The position numbers and the translations under genes were made by a program. 64,000 nt of DNA from Archilochus colubris (taxonomy: Eukaryota; Chordata; Aves; Apodiformes; Trochilidae): the NCBI GenBank assembly GCA_023079485.1, contig CM041085.1, positions 96,731,115-96,795,114 of the forward strand. Reading direction: 5' to 3'. Positions 23,621-34,162 of this stretch are shown here, one piece after another; within the stretch, counting starts at the first letter, position 1; every line of letters starts with the position of its first letter. The notes beneath the pieces were generated by a model. It had not been told where the DNA came from, ran no database searches, and was given only the letters and a program-made list of their open reading frames with translations.

Positions 23621-26560
23621 CACACAGAGGGAGAAAATGGCAGCATAAAACTAGAATCAAATGCATAGAGTGGGAGGCAGGAGCTCATTCTCCTACATCA
23701 CAGCCTTCTATGAACTCACACATGTTCCTTCATGTCCTTCACATAGAGAAATAGGACGTGGGGACAGAAACACCATCCCTTCCACCAGCCACATGCTGCT
23801 ACCAAAGTACATGCAGACTCTCATCTTCCATAAATTCTTATGATTTCAATCTACAGCTGCCATTAGAGTTAGTAAGAATTCCTCTATTTATTTTACTAAG
23901 AATTCTCAGAATAAAAGAAATTACTGACTTAAATGCTTGCATCTTTCAATAAGCCTTTGCATTCTTCTGTTAGAAAGTAGGAAAAGGCCTTTGGCTTTAA
24001 GAGAGAAAAGAACAAATACAACAAACTACATATAAAAAATTTTATTGTTTCACACAGTAAGAATACAGCAGCTGCAGAAAACTTAATGATCAACTTGAGC
24101 TATAGAGCTATTGCCCTTTATCATAAAGTTTTGATGAGTAAACATCAAGGATTCCAGCATTGTTGATATTTTAAGACAGACATACCATGACAATACCTTT
24201 TTTTCATTACAACAGTACTTGTGCCAACAAATTGCTGAAGTTTATACTTAGAAGCATTATCATATATTTCTAATCTGTATTTTCATACCCTATAATGTAT
24301 CAAAGGACTTATCCAGGTTGCTTGCTAAGGCTGGACCAACCTCACTGAAAATCTGCTCACACTGGAAATAGTGATAAATAGCCATCTACTACAATCACTT
24401 TTTTCTAGGGGTGAACATTTGAGTGCTTTTCATATAACCTATCTTTAGATATCTAGTGCAGAGACACCTACCTGTGACCTCCCTCTCTTTGATCCTTTCA
24501 TAATTGGTAGGAAGAAATAGACACTCTAGGGCATGATTCATATGACCTACTTTAAGCATCTACTTTGGGAAGAGATGAATTGCACCCTAGAGGTGCCGAT
24601 CTCTTCTTTGATTATACAGAGTTTTAGATCACTAGCCACATGTACAAAGAGATGTCAAGATTTGGTCAGATGAATCTCAGTCTCAGTGACATGACTGAAT
24701 AGGGTTGGAGCCAGGCAAGCTTTCTCTGAATACAGCATAGAACTGGCAGTAGCAAAACTGCAAAGCATCAATGACCTTGAGACACCCTGTTATTCTACTC
24801 CAGTGTAAAAAAATATGTTGTTATCATTACAGTACTGACTGCATTTTAAACCTTTCCTGTCAGATAAAAAAATGTATATGCAATTTATTGCAGAGTATAA
24901 TCCCCCTTTTTCTTTGATCATATATTTTAAAAGAGCTGCACTCATAAATCATATAGATGTTGTATTATGTACTGGTTTAATATAGTTACTATTTTTATTC
25001 TTATTAAATTTTTTCTTTGTAATAAGTGTTACAAAATTTTTTGATGTTGTTTATGGTGTCTTGTGGCTCTATATGTTGTTTCACAGATAAACTTTTCACT
25101 GCCTAATACTCTGGTGAATCAAAATGAATTGTATTCTTTACATTTCCAGTTTGCACTGAGTTCATATTACAACAAATATGAACATGACAACAAATATGAA
25201 TATTACAACAAATATTCCTCATTACAGTGTCTAATTATGTCAGACCTCATTACTGTGTCTTAGAGCCAGAATTCTGGTGCCCAGAAATTTAAAATATTTC
25301 AATACAAAGTAAAAACCCCACAGCTCAACAATCTTTTGTTTATTTTCGGTATGACATTTTCATTACATTTACATTTTAAAAGAACTTGACTCTGGGGCAC
25401 TGGCTTCCTTGGTTTTGGATGTTAATACTGTAAAATAAAGTATATTTACTGAAACTTTATGCAATTGCCTTGGTGTGTCACACCTTGGTGTGTCATTAGA
25501 TTAAGTCAAACTAGACCTTTATAGGTTAGAGAACAAGAAAAAAATAATCGTGTTTATGTTAAAAAAATACTGGTTTGTGTCATATACTTCATATATACTA
25601 CATAAAATATTGCAGTAATAAGTATCCAGGAAATTTATGCTGCATTATTCTTTAACACTAGGGATCCAAATATCATGTAGGTACTCATATAGCTAACAGG
25701 TTAGGGGACCAAGCTCAAACCTCACTTTTAAACTAACCTGCTCTGAGATATTCTTGAGATCTCAGAGTGCCCCCCTTTTTCAGCACTCTGAGTTTCCAAG
25801 TACCTCAAAGTCTACTTCTGGTCATGCCAGAGTATCCCAATCAGAGTAAAGCTGTACAATTAGCTAGAGGGCAACCAGGCAAAGCAAATGTTATTAGCAG
25901 TAGCACTTAGAGCAATTTTAGAATCTGATTCCAAAGAATAATTCCAATAAAACTGGCACCTCACCAGAAAACTACATTGCATTAACAACTGTAGATTCAC
26001 AAAGAAGACACTCTTATTCCCCAGTTCCCAGAAAGAGCTCTTGGAGACACTGTTCTCAGGGCATGCATAAAAAGATGTTGACATCTTTTCTATCTGCACA
26101 ATACACACTGACTGAAAAACAGGACTGGAAGATATAATAGAGGCTTCTAGCTTTTGCTGTGGAAATAATTAAAGCATTTGCCCAAGAAAGAAAAGTTATC
26201 CTCCAAATTATCCTTAAAGGCATACCTCATATTCAGCTTTTATAGGTCAGATCAAACAGAAAGCATAGGGCCTCTCCTATTGAAACAGCCAAACAACAAA
26301 ATTCACAACATGGGAAGGAAATTAGGCAAAAAAAATATTTGACCATATTTTTATGGTTAAATAAGTATAGTCTACTGTGACACAAGTAGGGCTGGGTTAA
26401 TTTTCTATTCATTAGTATTTTGACTGCAACAGAGGATATTTTCATTTTAGGCACACCCTTCATTGGTTAGATTAGCATTTCTTTAAAAGTCTTCTTTTTA
26501 ATTTCATCTCTGAATTACATGTTTTTACAGTCCGATGTAACACTAAAATTTATTTTTGTT
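23621..26560. other. AT-rich non-coding stretch with a small tandem repeat
   Basis: No gene is supported. At 25165-25216 an 18-bp unit ('tattacaacaaatatgaa') is repeated nearly three times. It lies in frame within a 66-codon plus-strand frame, giving a repeated N-K-Y-E pattern. Chance is the likely explanation. Confidence 0.45.
25165..25216 (+). repeat. 18-bp tandem repeat, about 2.9 copies
   Basis: Copies at 25165-25182, 25183-25200 and 25201-25216 share the core 'acaacaaatat' and differ at a few positions. Confidence 0.9.
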
Positions 26561-26653
26561 TTGGATCCGTGAAACAAAGTCCCACTGTATAATGTTTGAG
26601 TGCAAGCAGATTTTATTTGACAATTGGTACAAGTAAACTACAGAGCCAGGCAA

Positions 26654-26761
26654 AAGAGGGAGGGAGGAAAAGAAGATGTGAGAGAGAGAAAGAGAGAGAA
26701 AAGTGGATAAAAAAGGTGGAGAGAAAGTGGGGAGAAAGAATGAGAGCAAGAAAGAGAGAGT
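26654..26761 (+). repeat. GA-rich (polypurine) low-complexity tract
   Basis: Over 100 bp of almost pure purine on the plus strand (AGAGAGAAAGAGAG-type units). Both strands are open through it, giving R/K/E-rich or S/L/F-rich frames of no biological meaning. It lies within the candidate LTR. Confidence 0.9.
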
Positions 26762-26937
26762 TACCACTAGGGGCCCAGCTGTCCAGCGAGTTTCTTCAAG
26801 ATGGCGCTGATCCTGGACAGGGTCTGATGCGTGATGGCGGTGGGTCAAGAGACGACCAAACAGCCAGAGCATGGGCAGCCATATATACCCCTGAGTTCAT
26901 TTTGTTCTGAAAGGGCAGCTGTCAGTCACCTGCCACA

Positions 26938-27405
26938 GAAGCCAGGGTCATTGGCATCAGAGCCATTGCAGACAGGCCTGAAGGGGGGGAGCTTCCCCAG
27001 AAAGGTGCAGTCCCCCACCCACTCATCAGTTTTTATGTCCTTCCAGGCATCACCCCTGTTCTGCTTCCACCAGGCCAGGTCCATTAGCACCAGAGCCATT
27101 GCAAACAGGCTCGTCTAGGGGGTGGTGCTTCCAGCACACAGCTCTGATCTCTTTCCAGACGCCACTCCCCGCTCCTTTCCAGCCACCTTATCCAGGTACA
27201 GCAGCATCAGTACAATCAAGGTGGCTTCCTCCTCCCTAGCCAGGGCAATCATGCCTGGAGGGACATCCCAGCATTGAAGGGTGGCCCTCAGAAAAAGAGA
27301 GTAGTCTCCACCCAGCCCTAAGTTCTTAGTTCTTATCTCTTTCTAGGTATCACCCCCTGCTCAGCTCTGGACAGGTCAGGTCCTCCACCCTAGCCAGAGC
27401 TATTC
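26938..27405 (-). repeat. Imperfect tandem units in a candidate U3 region
   Basis: Diverged units recur with uneven spacing. The block 'ttccaggcatcacccc' at 27041 is repeated as 'ttccagacgccactcccc' at about 27153 and 'ttctaggtatcacccc' at 27341. The block 'catcagagccattgcagacagg' (26955) recurs as 'caccagagccattgcaaacagg' near 27090. Repeated blocks upstream of a TATA box would fit LTR enhancer repeats. Confidence 0.6.
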
Positions 27406-27410
27406 ACTTT

Positions 27411-29526
27411 AAAATTGTTCTTTTGAGACTATTTCAAATCAGCGAGATCAGACTCTCACACGTGTAAAAAAGATCACTTGACACTGATTTCTTTGCTGAA
27501 AGTTAAACTGTAAAATTCAAAGTCAGTTTACTGAGAATACACGACACACACACAAGAGGAATTGAAGCATGTATCTCCTAAGTATCATAAAATATAGTGG
27601 TGTTATATATGGGCAACAATAAGGGCATTGCTGTTCCTTAAAAGCTGTGCTGCCATGGCAAGTCTGTAAGTATTGTGAGACCTAGAGCATCCTCTGTTCT
27701 GGGGAAGGAACTGTGGTGGTGATGAGCTTTTTTCAGTGTAATAAAACTGAGTAATTCCACAACCCTATTTAATAAAGTAACCCTCATTGACACTTTTGTC
27801 CTAATCCAACAGATAATTTGAGAAAAGAGAGAAAGAGGAACTGAAATGTTAAAGTAATTACAGAACATATATGCAGAAAGTTTTATAGCAGCTAGCTTTA
27901 GCCTCACTTGTTACTATCCAAAGATGGCTTTCTCTTTGCTCCAGGTGTACACTTTAAAAGACCAGTTGAAAATTCAGCATTTGCAACAAATCAAAGCATG
28001 CTGGCAATCTAGCCATGAGTCAAAGGATTCTTAATTTGTTCAAATCTTCTTTCAGTTGTCACACAAAACTGGTGCTGACAGTCCTGTTTTATTTACATAG
28101 GTTAAGTATATGTACCAGTGAATTTCCTAAAATAAATGTGAACCAATTACAGATAATTAAAAACTCACTCCTTACCTAATCACCATGATACCAAAGTGCC
28201 CTGAGTAGTCTAAAGAACTATTATTTTCCTCTATAATTGTAATGAATATTATCTTCTATTTAATATTTTTATAATGTAGGATTACTTTAATCTGGTCTCT
28301 CATTTCTTAACTTTGTTTTGCTTTTTAGGTTTTTGTTATTACTATTTATATATAAGAAAGGTATGATAGCTTTCAATTTAAATATAAATGCTTAAGAGAT
28401 TTATCACTGTATTGATACAAATATTTAATTTTGGTTTACTGTTTTTTTCTGAATGCATACAGTAACTTTGTAAAAATATTGCTGCATAAAAATAAGCCAA
28501 AAATAAGAAATAATGTATTTTAATATAGCATTAATTAATACATAACTATTCTAGCATTCATTCCTCCTATCTCTCTGAAAATAAGTTTGCATTAGTATAT
28601 TGATAATTTTCAGGGCAATTCAGATGCTTATGTAAACTTAAGACTATTTAATAGCTAGCTATCTAGCTATCATGCTTACTATAAACCAGATTTTGTTTAG
28701 GCCTTCTTCCAATTGCTATTGGGGATAACATACGGCTAAAGAAGCCCAGAGGTGTAGAGATCTCAGCACTTGCATTGAGCTAAAGATACAGAATCTATAT
28801 TTTAAAAGTTTCAAAGGTTAAATTTAGTACTCACTTATGTTTATGGGTATGTATACACACATGTAGGTACATGTGATACAGGTATTACATAGAGAGAAAT
28901 AAATTAAGGAAGCAGTTCATGTCTGTGGAGGTCTAAACCAAAGAATGTCAGACCAGTTGTTGTATATTGATTAGCTCAGTATTGATTTCTTCACTTTGCC
29001 AGGGTGATCCTGGCAATGTTCCATCTGGAAGAAAACTGTTACTTCACATTATGCACTGATGGAAGGGAATAGATGTTTACTTCATTATCTGCCCTTTGAA
29101 TAAAAGCCGTGGATATAAAATATTAGCTCTTTCCAAGCTTTTGCAAAAAATATTTCTCTCTCAACCTCACAGTTTTATCATTCAAGATCACCAGCTCATG
29201 ATGATATATCCTAACAAAGTCAGTTTAAAATCTCGAAAAATCACAGTCTGCACCAAGCACAGGAGCACATTGCTGCCATCACTAAAATATCAGGGATCAC
29301 ATCTAGTAGCTGGAAAAAGCTGATACAAGGACTTGTAACTTTCTGACATTTGTTCTTGTGATAGCTAAAGGGATTTGTGGGAAGATGCCCCTCTCCCTCC
29401 TGCTCAGGACAAAAGCTCTGTAGCTGATTGTCTCATAAAGTCTACCCCACCCTGAAGTATTTCAGTAAAGTAGCAGCTGAAGGAAGCATTAGTTGTTTTC
29501 TACTAAAAATAGTGCTTTTAAGTGTC
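27411..29526. other. AT-rich non-coding stretch
   Basis: No gene or clear repeat. The part around 28.2-28.7 kb is extremely AT-rich. Confidence 0.45.
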
Positions 29527-29591
29527 AAAAAAAAAAAGAAAAAAAAAAAAAGAAAATAAAAAAAAGAAAAAAGAAAAAAGAAAAAAAAAAG
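29527..29591 (+). repeat. A-rich low-complexity tract
   Basis: 65 bp of A with single G or T interruptions (AAAAAAG-type units). No retroposon body is recognised upstream. Confidence 0.95.
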
Positions 29592-32360
29592 CACCACAGA
29601 AGATAAGAGAAGAAACAAGCACTGAATATATCAGTCACAGCAAAAAGTGAAGAGTGCATGGTTGCTCAGTGAAACACTTTGAATGGAAAGTAAGGACATA
29701 ATTGTGCTTTACATTACTGTCACTCAGCTGGATGCTCTACACCCATGAGTATTAACATGTATCTGACTTCTTGATGTTTCTGGTGCCCTCCTTTCTCTTA
29801 GTTTTCCTTTTAAGTTTGATTTTTCACATAATTTTCATTTTTATTTTAGTTTTTTTTCTGGTCTTTCATGGTTAATCTTGCAGATGTTCTGCATTCAGCT
29901 ATCTTCTGAATATATATGGAGATGCTGCATCTCCCAGGAGTCAGGAAACAACGTTAAGGGCTGTCTCAGGCAATGCTGCATGCTCCATATTTTCACCCAG
30001 AACAGCAATTTATATTTGCTGCTCCACTTAAAGCTATATGACTGAGACAGACCTGACATCTCTCCAGTAAAAAAGCCCTAACTTACATAACAACAAGATA
30101 CATAGTACCATTATCCTTAATATTAATAAGTTTAGGATCCTAGAGAGTGCACAAAGCACCTGTCTCTGGGCATATGGGTAAAATGTAGTGCTACCCTAGA
30201 GTGCCAAGATGAGTGGATGGGGTGAAGAACCAGATAAAGCTCTCGGCAGAAAACTTAAAAGAAAAATAAAGAGAGGGGAAAAAAATGGAAAAATTTTCAC
30301 TCTAGTTCTTCAGTTCCATTCCATGGGAAAAAAAAACCAAGCAAACAAACAAAACTATTGCAAAAAAAACTATTTAAGGTGAACTTAAAAAGGCACTAAA
30401 AAAGGAAAAGGGCTAAAAAAGGAAAAAGAAACTAGCTTAAAAAACAAAACGCCAGAATATTATTACCAGCTTAAAGATAAATCACTTTAGTATAGTTTTA
30501 AACTATTTTGCTTGATTATTTCATAATTCCCAAACAAAAAGGAAGCCGCGTTTTCACTTAGCTGTGTGAATGCTCATTCTTTCATTTGTTACTTTGCTTT
30601 ATTTTGTCACCTTCTTATCACTTTCACTGTCTGCCTGGAGGCCCAGTATACTGGTAACAAAAAAAACCCCAAACATATTTTTGCACCATTTACATTTGTA
30701 TGCATAAACGATTCAGTAAAATCTATCTTATTTTTTTTTAACAAAAGAACTGCTTGCTTTATGAACAAGAATATAAAACTTCTAATCCTGTAAACCAACT
30801 CTCACAACACAGGAAATTTGGACTATTACTCTGTTGTATCTTTCTGAGGTTGGATTTTGTTGTGCATTTGAAACAGAAGTGTTTGTAAAAAGTACTTTTA
30901 AAAACACATTACATTGGTTTTACTCTGAGCCACAATAGGATCAAATAAAATGTGCGTGGTTATTAAAATGCATCTTCTAAGTGTCAAAAAGGTTTAATGT
31001 TTTTCTGATATAGTATAAATTAATGTGACTGAGTTTTTTTATGTTGGCTTGGCTAAGGCAAGAACCACTATATTTTATGTACAATACCTACTTCTCAGAG
31101 GTAAAATATTTTTTTTCAGAGAAGGATGGGAGATGTTTTCCCCTTGTGCCTTTGTGCCTTGTGCCTTTACAGAACAATCAAAATGAGCTTCAGAGTCCTA
31201 TCTGCATTTCTCCCTTCTATATACTGGGCTCTTAATTTCTTTCTCCATTAAGCTCATATGAAAATCAAGCTCCAAGGTATATCCACAAAATAATCATACT
31301 CTTATGTGTGTTCTTGTATAGTCACATACCATGGTATTTTGCAGATTCCACCCTGAGCACACTGTGGCACTATAACAATTTAGGTTTAAGTTTTAAGGTT
31401 GGGTTACTCAGTGACCACTTTTCCTATTCAAACTCTTCCTTTTCTATCTATTTAATTTTGGTTCCTTGTCTTTTCTGTTCCTCACAGGAAGTGAATGGGA
31501 AGAATAGCTCCCATGGTGGGCTTCTGCTAAAGGAGATCAGTTTCCTTTAATGAAATGAGTTGCTTCCAAACAAAATCCTAGCTCCCAGATTGAAAGCCAC
31601 TGGTTTAAGTCCCTCTGAATAGAACTTAACATATTCAGTATGTTGTGTTACTATAACAGACACTTTATTCTGAATTTAAATGTTAATACACATTTTCTTT
31701 TGATACAACAATCAGTTCTTTCCTTTGTCTTCTCTTCCTTTGCCTTCTGAGAAGTTTTTACTCAAATCCAAAAAAAAAAAAAAAAGTGTTGAAAAAATCC
31801 TGCAGGAAAATCTGCTTTATTTTACATGATTCTTTGTGTATGCATAAAGTATGTGCTATTCTTGCAAGAAGCTTTCCAAACAAATGATAGTATCACTTTT
31901 TTCCCCAGTGTATTTGAATTCAAAGGACATGTTAAAAGTAGAAATCTTCACATAAATAACTCACTCGTAAGGAAGTAGGTATCCCACCAGCTGCAGAATT
32001 TGTACTGATAAAATATTCATTAGTATTAACACTATTGTCTATAGGCAGACCAGTAAACAAAGGATAAGCTTTTATAGGCCAAATGTTAAAACTTTGTTAT
32101 CTGTTATCTGAAAAATTTTAATAGCATGTATTTTACTTATGCAAGTATTGTAACAACTGTTTTAATTATGCTCATGTATAGCTATTCTTATTTTACCTTT
32201 TCTTACACACTTGGTGTTCTCATCTACATTGAATTTGAGTCCTGCTGAGTCGAATTTACTGTTCACTTCCACTAAGCTGCATCACCCTCATGGAAGATTC
32301 TGAGTTTGTTACACTCAGATTACTCCTGGGTGACCTTCATATAATCTTCATGCAAAGAAT
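29592..32360. other. AT-rich non-coding stretch
   Basis: No gene or clear mobile element. A short 'cttgtgcctttgtgccttgtgccttt' duplication lies near 31144-31168, and a poly-A run near 31770. Confidence 0.45.
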
Positions 32361-32521
32361 CATCATAGAATCATAGAATGGTGTGAGTTGGAAGGGACAT
32401 TTAAAGATCATTTACTCCATGAAACAAGCAGGGACTCTTTTCACTAGACCAGGATGCTCAAAGCCTATCCAACCTGACCTTTAGTGTTTCCAAAAGAAGG
32501 GACATCTACAACCTCCGTGAG
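32361..32521 (-). mobile_element. CR1 LINE, short 3' fragment
   Basis: Minus-strand CR1 3' end. It begins with 'catcatagaatcatagaatgg' and 'gttggaagggacat', then the degraded 3' UTR and ORF2 tail ('gatgctcaaagcctatccaacc', 'gggacatctacaacctccgtg'). About 160 bp remain, diverged, with no open frame. Confidence 0.85.
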
Positions 32522-33754
32522 ATACTATGAAGACCATGAACTTGACAGTAGCAACACAGAGTATTGAATGAAAAAGAGAGTGAAGTCTCTTGAAGAATTT
32601 GAAATATGAGCTGGAAATACTCTCTTTTAATCACCAAGTTTTCTAATGAATTTCATATTTTTTATAAAACTGTGGCAATAAGTTCCTAATTTGTTCTCTT
32701 AAAATACTTGCAGTGCATACAGAATGACTATACCAACTTGCAAAATGGTCTTGACAACCCACAGTCAAGAAAAATAGTCCTACAGGTATACCTTTGAAAC
32801 AATATCATGTGAAGAATTCCTTAAAAAGCTAGAGATACTTTATTTTCTAGGCCAGATCTTACAAAGGCCTTCAGTTTACACAGAAATTGTTATCCACACA
32901 TTCAATAATATCCATGGGCTCATAACACAAGATGAGAGTTTAATACATAAAATGTAGATTCACAAGTCCCTCATCAGCAACCTCCTTTATTTAGAACTTT
33001 TGCCATGGAAATAGCTTTACCTGAATTGAAAATAATATATACAGTTCTTTGAAAACAGTTTGGGAAACAAAAAGAATGTAACAAGTTTTACAGAATTCCA
33101 ACTTTCAGTATTGCAACTACCACAAAGACTCCTCTTCTTCCACATGATTCAAAGAGATAATGTTGACAACATTTATTATGAGAACTGAAGTGTATGATGT
33201 TCCTGGGAACCATTTATAGTGCAATCACAGTCTTAATGTCTATTCTGAAGACAAGTTACCTTCATTTTCAACTGCAAGAGAAGTATATTAATCATATCAC
33301 AGAGTAGCCTAACATGATGAGAGAAAAATAAATACGTAAAATGCCAGTTTGAGCTTATCGTGTGAATCATGGCCATCAAAAATGATGCTAGATCAATCAG
33401 AAAAACAGAATTAGCATACTGAATTTATAATTCAAAATGCTACCTTTGCATAGCCTATCAGGTACTTTTTATCATAACAGACAAATAGAACAAAAGCCAG
33501 TTACAATAGCTTTTTCATAGCACATTCTCTGAATGTAATGAATCTACTTCTACAACAGATACTATAAACTCAATAGAGCTCAGTGACCTATTTTTATTGT
33601 TTCCATAAAGCATGATAAAAAGCTCTATGGTGTACCAGAAAAATACTATCTTTGGTGTTTGAACAAAAATTTGAATAATGCTACAGTATGAGAGGTAAAA
33701 TCAGCCAGACTAGCTTACCTAAAATAAATCTCTTAAAGGAAGTGATACTCAGAT
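32522..33754. other. AT-rich non-coding stretch
   Basis: No gene or recognised repeat. Confidence 0.45.
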
Positions 33755-33762
33755 ATTAAATT
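33755..33762 (+). repeat. Left target-site duplication ATTAAATT
   Basis: Exact match to 34155-34162 on the other side of the palindromic element. Confidence 0.75.
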
Positions 33763-33766
33763 GTAC

Positions 33767-33862
33767 TGGAACAAAGCAATCAGACGCCTCTGATTACCGA
33801 GAAGTGGGTATGAGCCGGTATCAAATCCACCTGTGCCCAATTAGGGCAGGCCCCCTATTGAG
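33767..33862 (+). repeat. Left inverted arm, 96 bp
   Basis: Begins 'tggaacaaagcaatcagacg' and ends 'cccctattgag'. The reverse complement of 34055-34150 matches it with one mismatch (a/g in 'gggtatgag' versus 'gggtgtgag'). Confidence 0.95.
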
Positions 33863-33865
33863 GCC

Positions 33866-33938
33866 CCTCTCGTGGCGCAGCTGGTTAAGACCCAGTACTG
33901 CAATGCCTAAAGCCCCGGGTTCGAGACTCCACAGAGAG
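33866..33938 (+). promoter_or_regulatory. tRNA-like head with pol III A and B boxes
   Basis: A perfect A-box match TGGCGCAGCTGG lies at 33873-33884 and a good B-box match GGTTCGAGACT at 33918-33928, with near-canonical tRNA spacing. A remnant acceptor stem is visible (CTCTC at 33867-33871 with GAGAG at 33934-33938). The T stem has decayed to about three of five pairs, so this is not a functional tRNA gene. The first four-T run downstream on this strand (about 34027) could end a pol III transcript of ~160 nt. The layout is that of a tRNA-derived SINE head. Confidence 0.7.
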
Positions 33939-34054
33939 CCTCACCTTGGAGGTGATGAGCACTGGTAGCACAATAAAGGTAATACAGTGCTCGGGAGTGA
34001 GCTGGTCTGTGGCTGTGAGTTTCACCTTTTATTGGCCCCCTGGTCTTGCACATG

Positions 34055-34150
34055 CTCAATAGGGGGCCTGCCCTAATTGGGCACAGGTGGATTTGATACC
34101 GGCTCACACCCACTTCTCGGTAATCAGAGGCGTCTGATTGCTTTGTTCCA
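34055..34150 (-). repeat. Right inverted arm, 96 bp
   Basis: Reverse complement of the left arm with one mismatch. As DNA or RNA the pair would fold into a long hairpin with a ~190-nt loop. Confidence 0.95.
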
Positions 34151-34154
34151 CTAC

Positions 34155-34162
34155 ATTAAATT
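34155..34162 (+). repeat. Right target-site duplication ATTAAATT
   Basis: Exact match to 33755-33762. The flanking sequence is otherwise unrelated, supporting transposition as the origin. Confidence 0.75.

Larger units (their letters stand above)
26570..27410 (-). mobile_element. Candidate solo LTR with repeated U3 region
   Basis: Read on the minus strand, this ~840-bp segment has LTR-like architecture. An upstream GC-richer region (27410 down to ~26940) is built of imperfect repeats. A TATA box follows (plus-strand 'ccatatataccc' at 26879-26890), then a ~265-bp putative transcribed part with a polypurine/polypyrimidine tract at 26654-26761. An AATAAA signal (plus TTTATT at 26612-26617) is followed ~40 bp later by an end in '...TTTCA' at 26570. 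No target-site duplication could be confirmed and the far end is uncertain. The family is not recognised, and no gag/pol lies beside it. Confidence 0.5.
33763..34154. mobile_element. Palindromic (fold-back) non-autonomous transposon with tRNA-like interior
   Basis: A ~392-bp element with two inverted arms of 96 bp (33767-33862 and 34055-34150) that match except at one position by eye. It is flanked by an 8-bp direct repeat ATTAAATT (33755-33762 and 34155-34162), extendable to ten bases if the next two are counted. Eight-bp duplications are typical of hAT-superfamily insertions, which is an inference here because no transposase is present. The ~190-bp interior carries a tRNA-like promoter (separate entry) and an AATAAA on each strand. 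A diverged truncated relative lies at 8.9-9.2 kb, so it belongs to a dispersed family and is not a local palindrome. Confidence 0.8.

Noticed and set aside
23383..23754. 123-codon plus-strand frame in the GC-rich block
   Set aside because: The opposite strand is open too, and the proline/cysteine-rich product matches nothing I know. It is explained by composition.
26543..26910. Frames of 104-109 codons on both strands
   Set aside because: They cross the GA-rich tract and give R/K/E-rich or S/L/F-rich low-complexity protein inside the candidate LTR.
33866..33938. A functional tRNA gene
   Set aside because: A and B boxes are good, but the T stem pairs poorly and the acceptor stem is offset. 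It sits inside a mobile element, so it is tRNA-derived and not a tRNA gene.
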